Part shown: positions 26,539-35,570 of the stretch, one piece after another
How the letters are laid out: each line of letters starts with the position of its first letter
How positions within the stretch are numbered: position 1 is the first letter of the stretch
Source: Bacteroides ovatus
GTDB taxonomy: Bacteria; Bacteroidota; Bacteroidia; Bacteroidales; Bacteroidaceae
Assembly (NCBI RefSeq): GCF_001314995.1
Contig: NZ_CP012938.1
Location: 4,092,001 to 4,156,000, forward strand
Direction: 5' to 3'
Length of the DNA: 64,000 nt
Position numbers and translations under genes: made by a program
The notes under the pieces: model-generated
Database searches by the model: none
Told to the model about the DNA's origin: nothing
Seen by the model: the letters and a program-made list of their open reading frames with translations, nothing else

Positions 26539-27384
26539 ATGTCATCAAGAAGAACTAATAAACTTGTAGTTCCCTTTGTAAAGTGGGTTGGAGGAAAGAG
26601 GCAGATACTTTCAGAAATTGAAAAGTATTTGCCTTCAAAATTTGCAACTTACTACGAGCCTTTTATTGGTGGAGGAGCGTTACTTTTTCATATACAGCCA
26701 AAAAATGCCATTATCAATGATTTTAATGCTGAATTAATAAACCTTTATACTGTAATAAAAGAAAATCCATTAGAACTGATAGCGGATTTGAAAAAACATA
26801 AAAATGAAGCAGACTATTTTTATGAGATTCGGAGTCTGGATAGAGATAGAGAGAAATTTTCGGCATTAACAAACATAGAAAGAGCTTCGCGAATTATATT
26901 TCTAAATAAAACTTGTTATAATGGTTTATTTCGAGTGAATAGCTCTGGGGAATTTAATACTCCTTTTGGTAGATATAAGAATCCTAATATAGTCAATGAG
27001 ATAACTATAAAAGCTGTCTCCTTATATTTGAATAATTCCAATGTCTTAATAATGAATGGTGATTTCGAGGAGGCTTTACATAACGTTTCTAAAGGTGATT
27101 TCGTTTATCTCGATCCTCCTTATGATCCGTTATCAAACAGTTCTTCATTTACGGGATATACTCAGGGAGGATTTGATCGTACAGAACAAGAACGGTTGAG
27201 AAATGTTTGTGATTGGCTGCATGCAAAGAAGGCAAAGTTTCTCTTATCAAACTCATGTACTGATTTGATTCTTGATTTATATAAGAACTATAACATAACT
27301 GAAATAAAGGCCATTCGATCCATCAATTCAGATGCTGAAAAGAGGGGACAGGTCTCTGAAGTATTAATAAGAAATTATGAATAA
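26539..27384 (+). CDS. Adenine-specific DNA methyltransferase, Dam/M.DpnII type (class alpha)
   Basis: 281 aa. The motif order is class alpha (D12): SAM-binding motif X/I FVKWVGGKRQ (13-22) and YEPFIGGGALLF (39-50), then the catalytic DPPY at 192-195 within GDFVYLDPPYDPLS, followed by FTGYTQGGF. The resemblance to M.DpnII is high along its length (INDFNAELIN, NGLFRVNSSGEFN, PFGRYKNPNIV). These enzymes make N6-methyladenine in GATC; GATC is therefore the likely target but not proven. It is the first gene of a three-gene operon and overlaps the nuclease gene by 8 bp. Base composition is visibly more AT-rich than its neighbours, suggesting horizontal transfer. Confidence 0.92.
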   Translation: MSSRRTNKLVVPFVKWVGGKRQILSEIEKYLPSKFATYYEPFIGGGALLFHIQPKNAIINDFNAELINLYTVIKENPLELIADLKKHKNEADYFYEIRSLDRDREKFSALTNIERASRIIFLNKTCYNGLFRVNSSGEFNTPFGRYKNPNIVNEITIKAVSLYLNNSNVLIMNGDFEEALHNVSKGDFVYLDPPYDPLSNSSSFTGYTQGGFDRTEQERLRNVCDWLHAKKAKFLLSNSCTDLILDLYKNYNITEIKAIRSINSDAEKRGQVSEVLIRNYE

Positions 27385-28690
27385 TGCAAGTAAGATAGAC
27401 ACTAATTGGACGAAAATTTTTAATAAATATCCTATTCTGCAAACTATAAAAGATGAAGGAAAGTATATTATAACAGCACAACAAATTAAAGAATTTTGGG
27501 AGCCTCGTTTGATGACTAAACACGATCATAGTGTCAATAGACCCCAGATATTTATAGATAATTCTTTGTCTATTTTGCCAATTACACGAGGAAGCTATAT
27601 TATTGGTGCAATGGACTTGTATCATGATTTTGCATTATCTGATAGAGAGAAAGTCTTTGATAGTACAGATAGTATGCCTGTTTCTTCACCTGCATTTATT
27701 GAGTCTATTGATTTTAATAATATCACAAGTGAGGCTACGGCTATTAATAGCATATATGTTTCGGATATTCTCAGGGATTTCTTGAATGAACCGACCTTGT
27801 TGCCTACGGTAAATGGGCGAATGGGAGCTGGAAGTTTCTCATTTAGTGTCAATTGTTTGTCAGGTGAAGATACTTCTCTTTTAGTGGATGTAAGTAACTC
27901 ACAGATAGAGATTGATGGAGGTTATGAAGGAACAAATTCTTTGTGTTTGATTGAAGCTAAAAGTTCTCTTTCTACAGATTTTTTGGTACGCCAACTTTAC
28001 TATCCTTTTAGATTATGGACTAATAAGATAACTAAGCCTATCAGACCTGTATTTTTATTGTATAGTAATGGTACATATTATTTATTTGAATATGCTTTTG
28101 AAGAAATAGGTAATTATAATTCCTTAAAGAGAGTGCAATATAAAAAATATCGTATTGAGAACGATGTGATAACCTTACAGGATATACTTGAGATACCAAA
28201 GCGTATTCCAGTTGTCAAGGAACCGCAAATTCAATTCCCACAAGCAGATTCGTTGGAACGCATTATCAACCTTTGTGAAATTATGAATTCGGATAATAAA
28301 GCGTTTAATAAATATGGTATAGCAAAAATATATAGTTTTGATGAGCGCCAGTCAGATTATTATGCGAATGCAGGTGTTTATTTGGGTTTAATTCAGCGGT
28401 ATAAAAAAGGGAGTATCTACAATTATAAACTATCGAATTTAGGGAAACAAATTTTTAAATTGCCATTGCGAAGCCGACATCTTCGGGTGGCAGAATTGAT
28501 TCTTAGCCATAGTCCTTTTAGACAGACATTGAAGAGTTATATTGATAATGCTAATATCCCATCTAAAGAGGAGGTAATAGATATCATGAGGCATTGCGAA
28601 CTTTACCGCATGTCTGAAAATTTATATTATCGCCGTTCCAGTACAGTGATTAGTTGGATAAATTGGGTACTTAATTTACGTACTGAATAA
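27377..28690 (+). CDS. Predicted type II restriction endonuclease, PD-(D/E)xK superfamily
   Basis: 437 aa. I do not recognise the exact family. A PD-(D/E)xK core is visible: VDVSNSQIEIDGGYEG with Asp180, then CLIEAKSS with Glu193-x-Lys195, followed by the conserved helix LVRQLYYPFRLW. Its place between two adenine methylases, overlapping the first by 8 bp and ending 9 bp before the second, makes a restriction enzyme the natural call. It is much longer than R.DpnII (288 aa). The C-terminal third (residues 290-437) looks like winged-helix domains (YLGLIQRYKKGSIYNYKLSN) and may recognise DNA or modulate cleavage. AT-rich like the rest of the island. Confidence 0.75.
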   Translation: MNNASKIDTNWTKIFNKYPILQTIKDEGKYIITAQQIKEFWEPRLMTKHDHSVNRPQIFIDNSLSILPITRGSYIIGAMDLYHDFALSDREKVFDSTDSMPVSSPAFIESIDFNNITSEATAINSIYVSDILRDFLNEPTLLPTVNGRMGAGSFSFSVNCLSGEDTSLLVDVSNSQIEIDGGYEGTNSLCLIEAKSSLSTDFLVRQLYYPFRLWTNKITKPIRPVFLLYSNGTYYLFEYAFEEIGNYNSLKRVQYKKYRIENDVITLQDILEIPKRIPVVKEPQIQFPQADSLERIINLCEIMNSDNKAFNKYGIAKIYSFDERQSDYYANAGVYLGLIQRYKKGSIYNYKLSNLGKQIFKLPLRSRHLRVAELILSHSPFRQTLKSYIDNANIPSKEEVIDIMRHCELYRMSENLYYRRSSTVISWINWVLNLRTE

Positions 28691-28699
28691 ATTCGTATA

Positions 28700-29539
28700 A
28701 TGCCCTTAAAATCATATTATAAATCATCGGATGGAGCATTTACTCTTTTACTTGGCGATTGTCGACAACTTTTGTCACAGTTTGATTTTCAATTTGATAT
28801 GATTTTTGCTGATCCTCCTTATTTTCTTTCGAATGGAGGGATTTCTGTACAATCTGGTAAAATTGTTTGTGTAGATAAAGGAGATTGGGATCGTAGTTTT
28901 GGCAAAGAATCCATTGATAATTTTAATTATAAATGGATTGCTGATTGTCGTGACAAACTTAAAGATAATGGTACAATTTGGATATCAGGGACTTATCATA
29001 ATATTTTTTCTGTAGCTAATCAGTTAACTGAACTTGGGTTTAAAATTCTTAACTGCATTACGTGGGTGAAAACTAACCCTCCTCCTAATATCTCGTGTCG
29101 TTATTTTACATACTCGGCAGAATACATTATTTGGGCTCGTAAAAATAATAATGTTTCTCATTATTATAATTATGATTTTATGAAAATGAGTAATGCTAAT
29201 CATCAGATGACAGATGTTTGGAATTTGTCTGCTATTGAGGGATGGGAAAAGATACACGGTAAACATCCTACTCAAAAACCGATAAATTTATTAGCTAGGG
29301 TTATTGCAGCTAGTACTAGGCCTGGGGCATGGATATTAGATCCTTTTGCCGGTAGTAGTACTACTGGTGTCACGGCTAATCTTTTGAAACGTCGATTTCT
29401 TGGTATTGATATTGAACAAAAGTACCTTGAACTTAGTATTCTACGGAGAAAAGACTTGGATTTTCCTAAGGTTCGTGCAGATTTTCTTTCTAGGATTTAC
29501 AGCATTAATGTTCATGCTATCTCTTTAGAAGATAAATAA
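28700..29539 (+). CDS. DNA adenine methyltransferase, class beta (DpnA-like)
   Basis: 279 aa. The motif order is permuted relative to the first methylase: catalytic DPPY at 38-41 (FDMIFADPPYFLSNGG) comes first, and the SAM-binding motif DPFAGSSTTG (215-224) is near the C-terminus, with HPTQKP at 189-194. This is the N4/N6 class-beta arrangement. In the DpnII system a second methylase of this type (DpnA) modifies single-stranded or unmethylated DNA, helping establishment after transfer; the same role is inferred here. The operon ends about 110 bp before a bidirectional terminator. Confidence 0.88.
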   Translation: MPLKSYYKSSDGAFTLLLGDCRQLLSQFDFQFDMIFADPPYFLSNGGISVQSGKIVCVDKGDWDRSFGKESIDNFNYKWIADCRDKLKDNGTIWISGTYHNIFSVANQLTELGFKILNCITWVKTNPPPNISCRYFTYSAEYIIWARKNNNVSHYYNYDFMKMSNANHQMTDVWNLSAIEGWEKIHGKHPTQKPINLLARVIAASTRPGAWILDPFAGSSTTGVTANLLKRRFLGIDIEQKYLELSILRRKDLDFPKVRADFLSRIYSINVHAISLEDK

Positions 29540-29647
29540 AATTGAAGTAAAATACTTGAATTTACAATATTAGAAAAATAAATAGGATGGATAGTTCTTA
29601 TATGGAAAAGGTACATTTACTGAATATCCCTGCTTAAAGATACAAAA

Positions 29648-29680
29648 AAGGCAACTGACTTGCAATGAGTTAGTTGCCTT
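29648..29680. terminator. Bidirectional terminator between R-M operon and hybrid two-component gene
   Basis: A 14-bp stem (with two G-U pairs) around a 5-nt loop. Read on the minus strand it is followed by a TTTTTTGT run, and on the plus strand by AAATTTTCTTATTTT. It lies between the convergent ends at 29539 and 29740. Confidence 0.85.
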
Positions 29681-29739
29681 AAATTTTCTTATTTTAGGAA
29701 TATCCCTACCTATTTTTCGGATAGCCTTTTTTGTATTAT

Positions 29740-32700
29740 CTATTGATTCCGGTAATCTTTGGGAGATACACCGTATTGCTTTAAAAACTCCCGATAGAAA
29801 TAAGATTTATTAGAGAATCCACATTTAAACATAATCTCGGATACGGTCAACTTGGTTGTCCTTAATAACTTGGCTGCATATTCCAGTCTGATGCCTCGTA
29901 CAAATTCACTCGGAGTCTTATCTATTATTTCTTTGAACTTCCGATATAAGGTAGCTTTGCTCACTCCTACAAATTCGGCAATAGAAGAAGGGCTTAATAA
30001 CTCATCATCTATATTATTCTTTATGAAGTCTGTTACATTCTGTATTAACTCTTCGTCTTCCGGATGAAGAACAATCCCGTCTTTCACTTTCACAGAAGAC
30101 ATGCTGGAATTGAAATAGTCCTTTAAAAGCATTTGTCTCGACAGCAGATTCTCTATGGTGGATATCACCTGCCTCGGGTGAAATGGTTTGACGATATAAG
30201 CATCCGCACCATGGTTAAAGGCATTAATCTGGTCTTCTACAGAAGCCTTTGCCGATATTCCTATGATCGGAATATAACTTGTTTTCAAATCGGATTTCAA
30301 TTTATTAATCAAGCTCAAGCCGTCCATATTGGGCATGACAATATCACTTATAATAATATCAGGATGATTATGTTCTATCTCTTTCAAAGCCTCCACGCCG
30401 TCTTTTGCTTCGTGTATCACATAATCAAAGAGGACATCTTTCAGCAGGTCTCTGATATTCTTTTCATCTTCCACTATCAGTATGACAGTATCTTTGCGAG
30501 GGGATAAGTGATCCTGCCCGTTCTTTTCTTTCTGCAACGAATCTTTTTCATCCGTTACAACAAGTGAATGATCGGATGGTAGAGAAGGAATCACGACTGA
30601 AAATTCAACACTTTTTCCCAGTTCACTATTTACACTTATCTGCCCGCCTAATAATTCAACCAGACTCTTGGTTAGATTTAAACCTATGCCATTGCTTACA
30701 GAGTTACCCAATTTGGGAGTATCAAATATCTTATACTTATCAAATATCTCTGCCATCTGTTGCTCGGTTAACCCCTTGCCGGAATTTCTTACGAGCAAGT
30801 ATAAGGTTTTATCAGGCTCATTTTGTGATATTTCAACATGAATATATCCATAACGAGGAGTATATTTGAACGCATTCGACAGTAAATTGAATATAATTTT
30901 TTCCAAAGCATTGCGGTCGGAATAGATCTCTGACGTATCATGAGTCTCTACCTTGAAGTCTATTTTATTCTCTTTCAGGATATCCACATAATTGTTGGAA
31001 GCATATTCCATCAATGATTTTACGTTCACATTTTCAGGATGCAAATCCATATTGCTCGATTTAGTTTTACGAAACTCCATCAACTCACTAATCAGCTTCT
31101 GCATCCTTTCGGCATTATTCTTTATTATTTGGAGATATTTCTTTGTACTACCATCTACACCGTCCTGTTCCAACAAGTGCTGTGCAGGTGTATAAATCAA
31201 AGTTAGGGGGGTAAAGAATTCATGTGCCACATTGGTGAAGAAATTGAGCCGGGATTCATAAATCTTCTGTTCATGCCGTTTCTCTACCTGGGCTATAAGA
31301 ACCTGGCGGCTTAACCGTATGCGATTTTTGATAACAGACTTTGTGATGTAGAAGATAATAATGCACAATATGGCATAGATAATCAATGCAGGAACACTAA
31401 GCCACCACGGATAACCTACTTTTATAGTTAAGCGATAAATGTTATTTCCCCATACTTTGTCGCCATTCGTGCTCTTCACTTCAAGCTGGTACTCACCCGG
31501 AGGAAGTTGGGTAAAGATAATATTCGGGTTATTACCCATCCCCACCCAATCATCCGAGTGGTTTTTCAAGCGATAAGCATATTCACAGTTTTCATTATTA
31601 ATAAAGTCTTTGGCTATGAAATTGAAAGTCATGAATCTTTCTTCATAGCTAAGTTTTAACACTCCTTTTCTGATACGTTCATTAATGTCCTGTACCGTAT
31701 TATATATCTTCAAACTACTTAATATAAGTGGAGGATTAAACTTGCGCAAATGTATATTTCGAGGATTGAAATAACTAAACCCGCTTACTCCTCCAAAGTA
31801 CAAGAAATCACGATGATCCTTGAAGAAAGCTCCATCCGAGAATTCATCATTCTGCAATCCGTCATTCAAGGTATAATTATCTATTTTATTGTTTTTTACA
31901 TTCAGGCTAGACAATCCCTGGTTGGTACTGATCCATATCTTTTCTTCGTGGTCTTTTAATATTCCATGAATTGTTTTATTATTCAATTTCTCGTCGGCAT
32001 ATTGTATCAGGCGAAAATCATTCTCCTCCTTTTTCAATTCGTTCAGTCCATAACTTGTTCCTATCCATATATTGGCATCATCACGCAGTAAGCACAATAC
32101 ATCATTATTGGTCAGTAAAATCCGACTGTCCATATCCTCCAATGATTTTATGCTGTTATCTTTCATGTTGATACAGTTCAAGCCTCCGCCACGTGTGCCA
32201 AACCATAACATATTGTTTTCCGGATCGGATGTAATGGCATAAACAACATCGTTATTCAATGAGATATTCTTATCCGACGAATTATATTGCCTGAATCCTT
32301 TAACGTGATAACGACCTTGCTCTCTGGAAATATTTATTTTGATTAAACCATATCCTGATGTTCCCACCCATAAAAGAGAATCATTGTTCGTAAAATAAAT
32401 GTTGTACACAGCCTTGAAAGGCGGGTATTTGTCAGGTATCTCTAGCTTTTCCAATCGTCCCGTAGCAGCATTCAATATATTGATTCCGGTTCCTTCCGTT
32501 CCGATAAAAATGTCATTCGCTTTATTTCTCCTCAAGGCATAGACAGAATTGGAAATCAATCCTTTACTCTCATTCAGATAATCTGTCAATTCTTTCGTTG
32601 CAGGATTCAACAGTTTTATTCCGCTTCCTTTTGTTCCTATCAGAATATTACCATCTTCATCTTCACAAAAACATCTCACAGGGTGACTGGTGTGAACGGT

Positions 32701-33693
32701 TTCAAATAAAGAGTCGTAATGATAAAGTTGAATTAATCCTTGTCCGTCCGTTCCTATCCACAATATGTTCTGACTACCGGAATAAAGAGTGAAGACTGAT
32801 AACTGACTGGATAGTTCGTTCAGGTAGGTAAAAGTATTCTTTTTTAAATCATAATGAATACATCCCCCTTCTATAAAGCTGACGTACATCTTGTTCTCTG
32901 CTAAAATAACCTGCGATACAGGTTTGCTACTATCCAGCTCAATGCATTGGGAAACTGTAAAGTCGGGATTTAAAAGGAAAAGTTTGTTGTCTTTGTTTAA
33001 GATAAATCTGTCTTTCGACAGAAATATCTTATCTACAGGCGTCTGTATGTCGACTGTGCGTAAATCACTCTGTTTTCCTCCGTTAACGAGTAGATTGTAA
33101 GTCAGATGCACGGTATTTCCATTATTTAAAAGGAAAAGCATACGATCGGAATCACTCACGGAATAATCCTTTATATGACTTGCAAAGTCTGTGTTAATCG
33201 GATTAAACTCATCTTCAGAATCATTGTAGACAAAGAACCCCAGCCCCTTTATGAGGCAGATAATATCTCCTGCCGCACTCTTTCCTAAAATAAAAGACTT
33301 TTCCTGATTGGGTACTTTATTATCTGTTCTTAAATAATACCTTGTTATCTGACGGGTTCGTTTATCTAACCGATTGATTCCATTATCTGTTGCTATCCAT
33401 AAACTGCCCTTACATTCGATAATCTGGCGGATAACGTTATTACTTATAGAATTCGGATTGTTTTTGCTATATCTGAATGTCGTAATTTCTCTTCCATTAT
33501 ATGCATTCAGTCCATCCCATGTCCCAATCCAGATTGTATGTTCTGCATCTTCCAAAATACAGTTTACTGAATTATTTGTCAGTCCGTTAACATTTGATAT
33601 GTGTTTTGCCACATTAAAAGCATAAGACTTTGTGGAAGTGACAAATGCAATAATCAGAATAAAAAATAATTGTGCGTATAAGATGTTTCTCAT
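29740..33693 (-). CDS. Hybrid two-component system regulator (HTCS) of PUL2
   Basis: 1317 aa one-piece sensor and regulator. Signal peptide to about residue 26. The periplasmic sensor is built of repeated two-component propeller (Reg_prop) blades, such as GLTNNSVNCILEDAEHTIWI and DVLCLLRDDANIWIGTSYGL, and a Y_Y_Y domain (GEYQLEVKSTNG). A single transmembrane segment follows (VPALIIYAILCIIIFYITKS). The histidine kinase H-box is NFFTNVAHEFFTPLTLI, with ATPase boxes NLLSNAFKYT and GIGLNLTKSLVELLGG. The receiver domain begins near 1070, with predicted phospho-Asp1117 in IIISDIVMP. The C-terminus is an AraC-type HTH (about 1225-1317). It should bind an oligosaccharide of the PUL2 substrate and activate its transcription. 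It follows the last PUL2 gene on the same strand after 114 bp. Confidence 0.95.
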   Translation of the reverse strand: MRNILYAQLFFILIIAFVTSTKSYAFNVAKHISNVNGLTNNSVNCILEDAEHTIWIGTWDGLNAYNGREITTFRYSKNNPNSISNNVIRQIIECKGSLWIATDNGINRLDKRTRQITRYYLRTDNKVPNQEKSFILGKSAAGDIICLIKGLGFFVYNDSEDEFNPINTDFASHIKDYSVSDSDRMLFLLNNGNTVHLTYNLLVNGGKQSDLRTVDIQTPVDKIFLSKDRFILNKDNKLFLLNPDFTVSQCIELDSSKPVSQVILAENKMYVSFIEGGCIHYDLKKNTFTYLNELSSQLSVFTLYSGSQNILWIGTDGQGLIQLYHYDSLFETVHTSHPVRCFCEDEDGNILIGTKGSGIKLLNPATKELTDYLNESKGLISNSVYALRRNKANDIFIGTEGTGINILNAATGRLEKLEIPDKYPPFKAVYNIYFTNNDSLLWVGTSGYGLIKINISREQGRYHVKGFRQYNSSDKNISLNNDVVYAITSDPENNMLWFGTRGGGLNCINMKDNSIKSLEDMDSRILLTNNDVLCLLRDDANIWIGTSYGLNELKKEENDFRLIQYADEKLNNKTIHGILKDHEEKIWISTNQGLSSLNVKNNKIDNYTLNDGLQNDEFSDGAFFKDHRDFLYFGGVSGFSYFNPRNIHLRKFNPPLILSSLKIYNTVQDINERIRKGVLKLSYEERFMTFNFIAKDFINNENCEYAYRLKNHSDDWVGMGNNPNIIFTQLPPGEYQLEVKSTNGDKVWGNNIYRLTIKVGYPWWLSVPALIIYAILCIIIFYITKSVIKNRIRLSRQVLIAQVEKRHEQKIYESRLNFFTNVAHEFFTPLTLIYTPAQHLLEQDGVDGSTKKYLQIIKNNAERMQKLISELMEFRKTKSSNMDLHPENVNVKSLMEYASNNYVDILKENKIDFKVETHDTSEIYSDRNALEKIIFNLLSNAFKYTPRYGYIHVEISQNEPDKTLYLLVRNSGKGLTEQQMAEIFDKYKIFDTPKLGNSVSNGIGLNLTKSLVELLGGQISVNSELGKSVEFSVVIPSLPSDHSLVVTDEKDSLQKEKNGQDHLSPRKDTVILIVEDEKNIRDLLKDVLFDYVIHEAKDGVEALKEIEHNHPDIIISDIVMPNMDGLSLINKLKSDLKTSYIPIIGISAKASVEDQINAFNHGADAYIVKPFHPRQVISTIENLLSRQMLLKDYFNSSMSSVKVKDGIVLHPEDEELIQNVTDFIKNNIDDELLSPSSIAEFVGVSKATLYRKFKEIIDKTPSEFVRGIRLEYAAKLLRTTKLTVSEIMFKCGFSNKSYFYREFLKQYGVSPKDYRNQ

Positions 33694-33807
33694 GTAAATG
33701 AATGTTATTTATACGGTTAGGATAATAGCAAATATAAGGAATTTATTTTATTCCGCGCATATTTTCATCGGTAACGGAGGACTTATACAATTGTGGAATA
33801 GTCAAAA

Positions 33808-35511
33808 TTACAAACGATAATCTACGATTTCACCGTCAACAATCAATTTACCATGTTTCTTTGTCTTTTTAGCGGAAGCAGGAATACAAACAATAGTTAC
33901 GGCATTGTCCGGGTTCAGGATAATGCTTGTTTCGCCGGTACAATTTTTCTTTATGTATTTTTTGGATACCAGATCGTACAAGTCCGTCGGTTCCGTAAAG
34001 TGTTGATTCAAAGTTACCTCTTTGGCTTCAAAATAAGGATTGAATAAAAGATAAGTAGGATATTTTCTTGTGGAATAAAAGTCTGTGGCATTACAATCCA
34101 ATTGAAGAATACATTCCACATTAGTAGTATCTACAATAGAGGCTAGCATACCCACCCAGGCCGAGCCATACAAGCAAATATCTGTAGCTGAAGACATGGT
34201 TTTTACTTGATCCCCAATAGCATAGGGACCCTCATCGGACAATAATCCCTGGAACGGTTCAAAGTGATTGCCATGATACAAATCCTTCCTCAATCCTTCA
34301 TAACAAATGACGTGTTGAGGATCACCTTCCCAGATAGAACTTGACTGACGGTTGCGGGGGTGCTCGTCTGCATAAAATAAGCGGCAGGCGTTTGCCAGGT
34401 TCAGCATCCACTTGCCTATTGTGGAAGCATAAGCCGGGTTGTATTTTACAATTGGGACAAGTGCGGCAGCTTGTGAAAAGGTGTTCATGGCAAAAGCATA
34501 TTGTTCATCCTTTTTTTGTCCTACCAATCCGTGTACGTCGTATTTGTTCCAACGCTCACACATCACTCCCCATCCGTCACGGTCTGAATTATTACCGTCG
34601 AAGCACCAGTTCAGCATTTTCAGCTCATCATAAGCAGTTCCAAGTTCTGCATTCATGCGCACTGCCAGATAAGCCCCATAGGGCATCATTATCTCATAGA
34701 AAGTACCTTCTTTCTGGGGACGGTTTTGCAAGAATGCCATGCATTGGCGTGTAGCATTCAGATACTTTTTATCTCCGTATTTAATCCAGGAGATGTATTG
34801 CAACCAAGCAAGTCCTGCGGCTGCATCCGGTTCACGCCATACTTTATTATGGTACCCTTTACGGTTCTTAAAGTTGAAGGCGGTGAAGTTGAAGTCCGGA
34901 TATTCTCTACCTTCACTCAGGTCCTGGATAGCAGTATACCAATTGTCGACAGTGATCTTCATCGGCTCCTGCATCTCTGTTTTTTGAGGATATAAATCTA
35001 CTAGCATCGAATAAGCCATTGCCGGCCATATTTCATACCAGAAACTTTCTCCGGCTTTCCTGTCGAGTCCGTTCAATATAAGATTGGTTCCATTCTTCTT
35101 GTTGAAGAATTGTCGTATCATTGATACATAATCTTTTCCGTCATCATTGCTTTTGTCTACTCCTATCAGACTTGCACTAATGAGTGATCCCATAGTGGGA
35201 AGAGACTCATAAGAGTTTCCTCCTAAACGTCTTTTATCTACGTAGCTTGGAAGTCCGAAAGTGCGGAATGGAAAGTTTACTTGAGAGTCGTCCCACCAGA
35301 TAAGAGGTAAGTTCTGTCCTTTGGCGTTGAAATCGTAAAATAGTTTATCCTGCTTCGTAGTTATATCTTTCCAGTTTTTCATTTTATAGGGGAAAGGTAT
35401 ATTGGGCATATACTGTACTAAGCGGATCTCTTTTTGTTCTATCGGCTTTTGTGCCGGCAGGTTGTTGAGAAAGAAAAAACCTGCTACGAGAAATAATAAT
35501 GTCTTTTTCAT
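33808..35511 (-). CDS. Unknown secreted protein, paralogue of 40232-41965 (PUL2); candidate novel carbohydrate-active enzyme
   Basis: 567 aa with a type I signal peptide (LNNLPAQKP). I do not recognise the family. Conserved blocks shared with the 40232-41965 protein include YKMKNWKD, PLIWWDDSQ, TFGL, DKSNDDGKDYVSM, EPDAAAG, FYEIMMPYGAYLAVRMNAE, FDGNNSDRDGWGV, YDVHGL, KWMLNLANACRLFY, YEGLRKD, and DCNATDFYSTRKYPTYLLFNP. The helical N-terminal two-thirds suggests an alpha/alpha barrel. The C-terminal 120 residues (KEVTLNQHFTEPTDLYDLVS) look like a beta-sandwich. Clustered Trp, Asp and Glu in helical turns are what one expects of a glycoside hydrolase or lyase, but the reaction is not known. Predicted periplasmic. 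Confidence 0.8.
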   Translation of the reverse strand: MKKTLLFLVAGFFFLNNLPAQKPIEQKEIRLVQYMPNIPFPYKMKNWKDITTKQDKLFYDFNAKGQNLPLIWWDDSQVNFPFRTFGLPSYVDKRRLGGNSYESLPTMGSLISASLIGVDKSNDDGKDYVSMIRQFFNKKNGTNLILNGLDRKAGESFWYEIWPAMAYSMLVDLYPQKTEMQEPMKITVDNWYTAIQDLSEGREYPDFNFTAFNFKNRKGYHNKVWREPDAAAGLAWLQYISWIKYGDKKYLNATRQCMAFLQNRPQKEGTFYEIMMPYGAYLAVRMNAELGTAYDELKMLNWCFDGNNSDRDGWGVMCERWNKYDVHGLVGQKKDEQYAFAMNTFSQAAALVPIVKYNPAYASTIGKWMLNLANACRLFYADEHPRNRQSSSIWEGDPQHVICYEGLRKDLYHGNHFEPFQGLLSDEGPYAIGDQVKTMSSATDICLYGSAWVGMLASIVDTTNVECILQLDCNATDFYSTRKYPTYLLFNPYFEAKEVTLNQHFTEPTDLYDLVSKKYIKKNCTGETSIILNPDNAVTIVCIPASAKKTKKHGKLIVDGEIVDYRL

Positions 35512-35570
35512 GGTCAGTTGGTTGTTAAAAAAGGGCGGATTATAAAATCCGCCCCCTCATTTTATTCATA

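Noticed and set aside
29622..29707. GAATATCCCT direct repeats (29622-29631, 29698-29707) as insertion-site duplication of the R-M island
   Set aside because: Both copies lie on the same side of the island around the terminator, so they are not flanking duplications.
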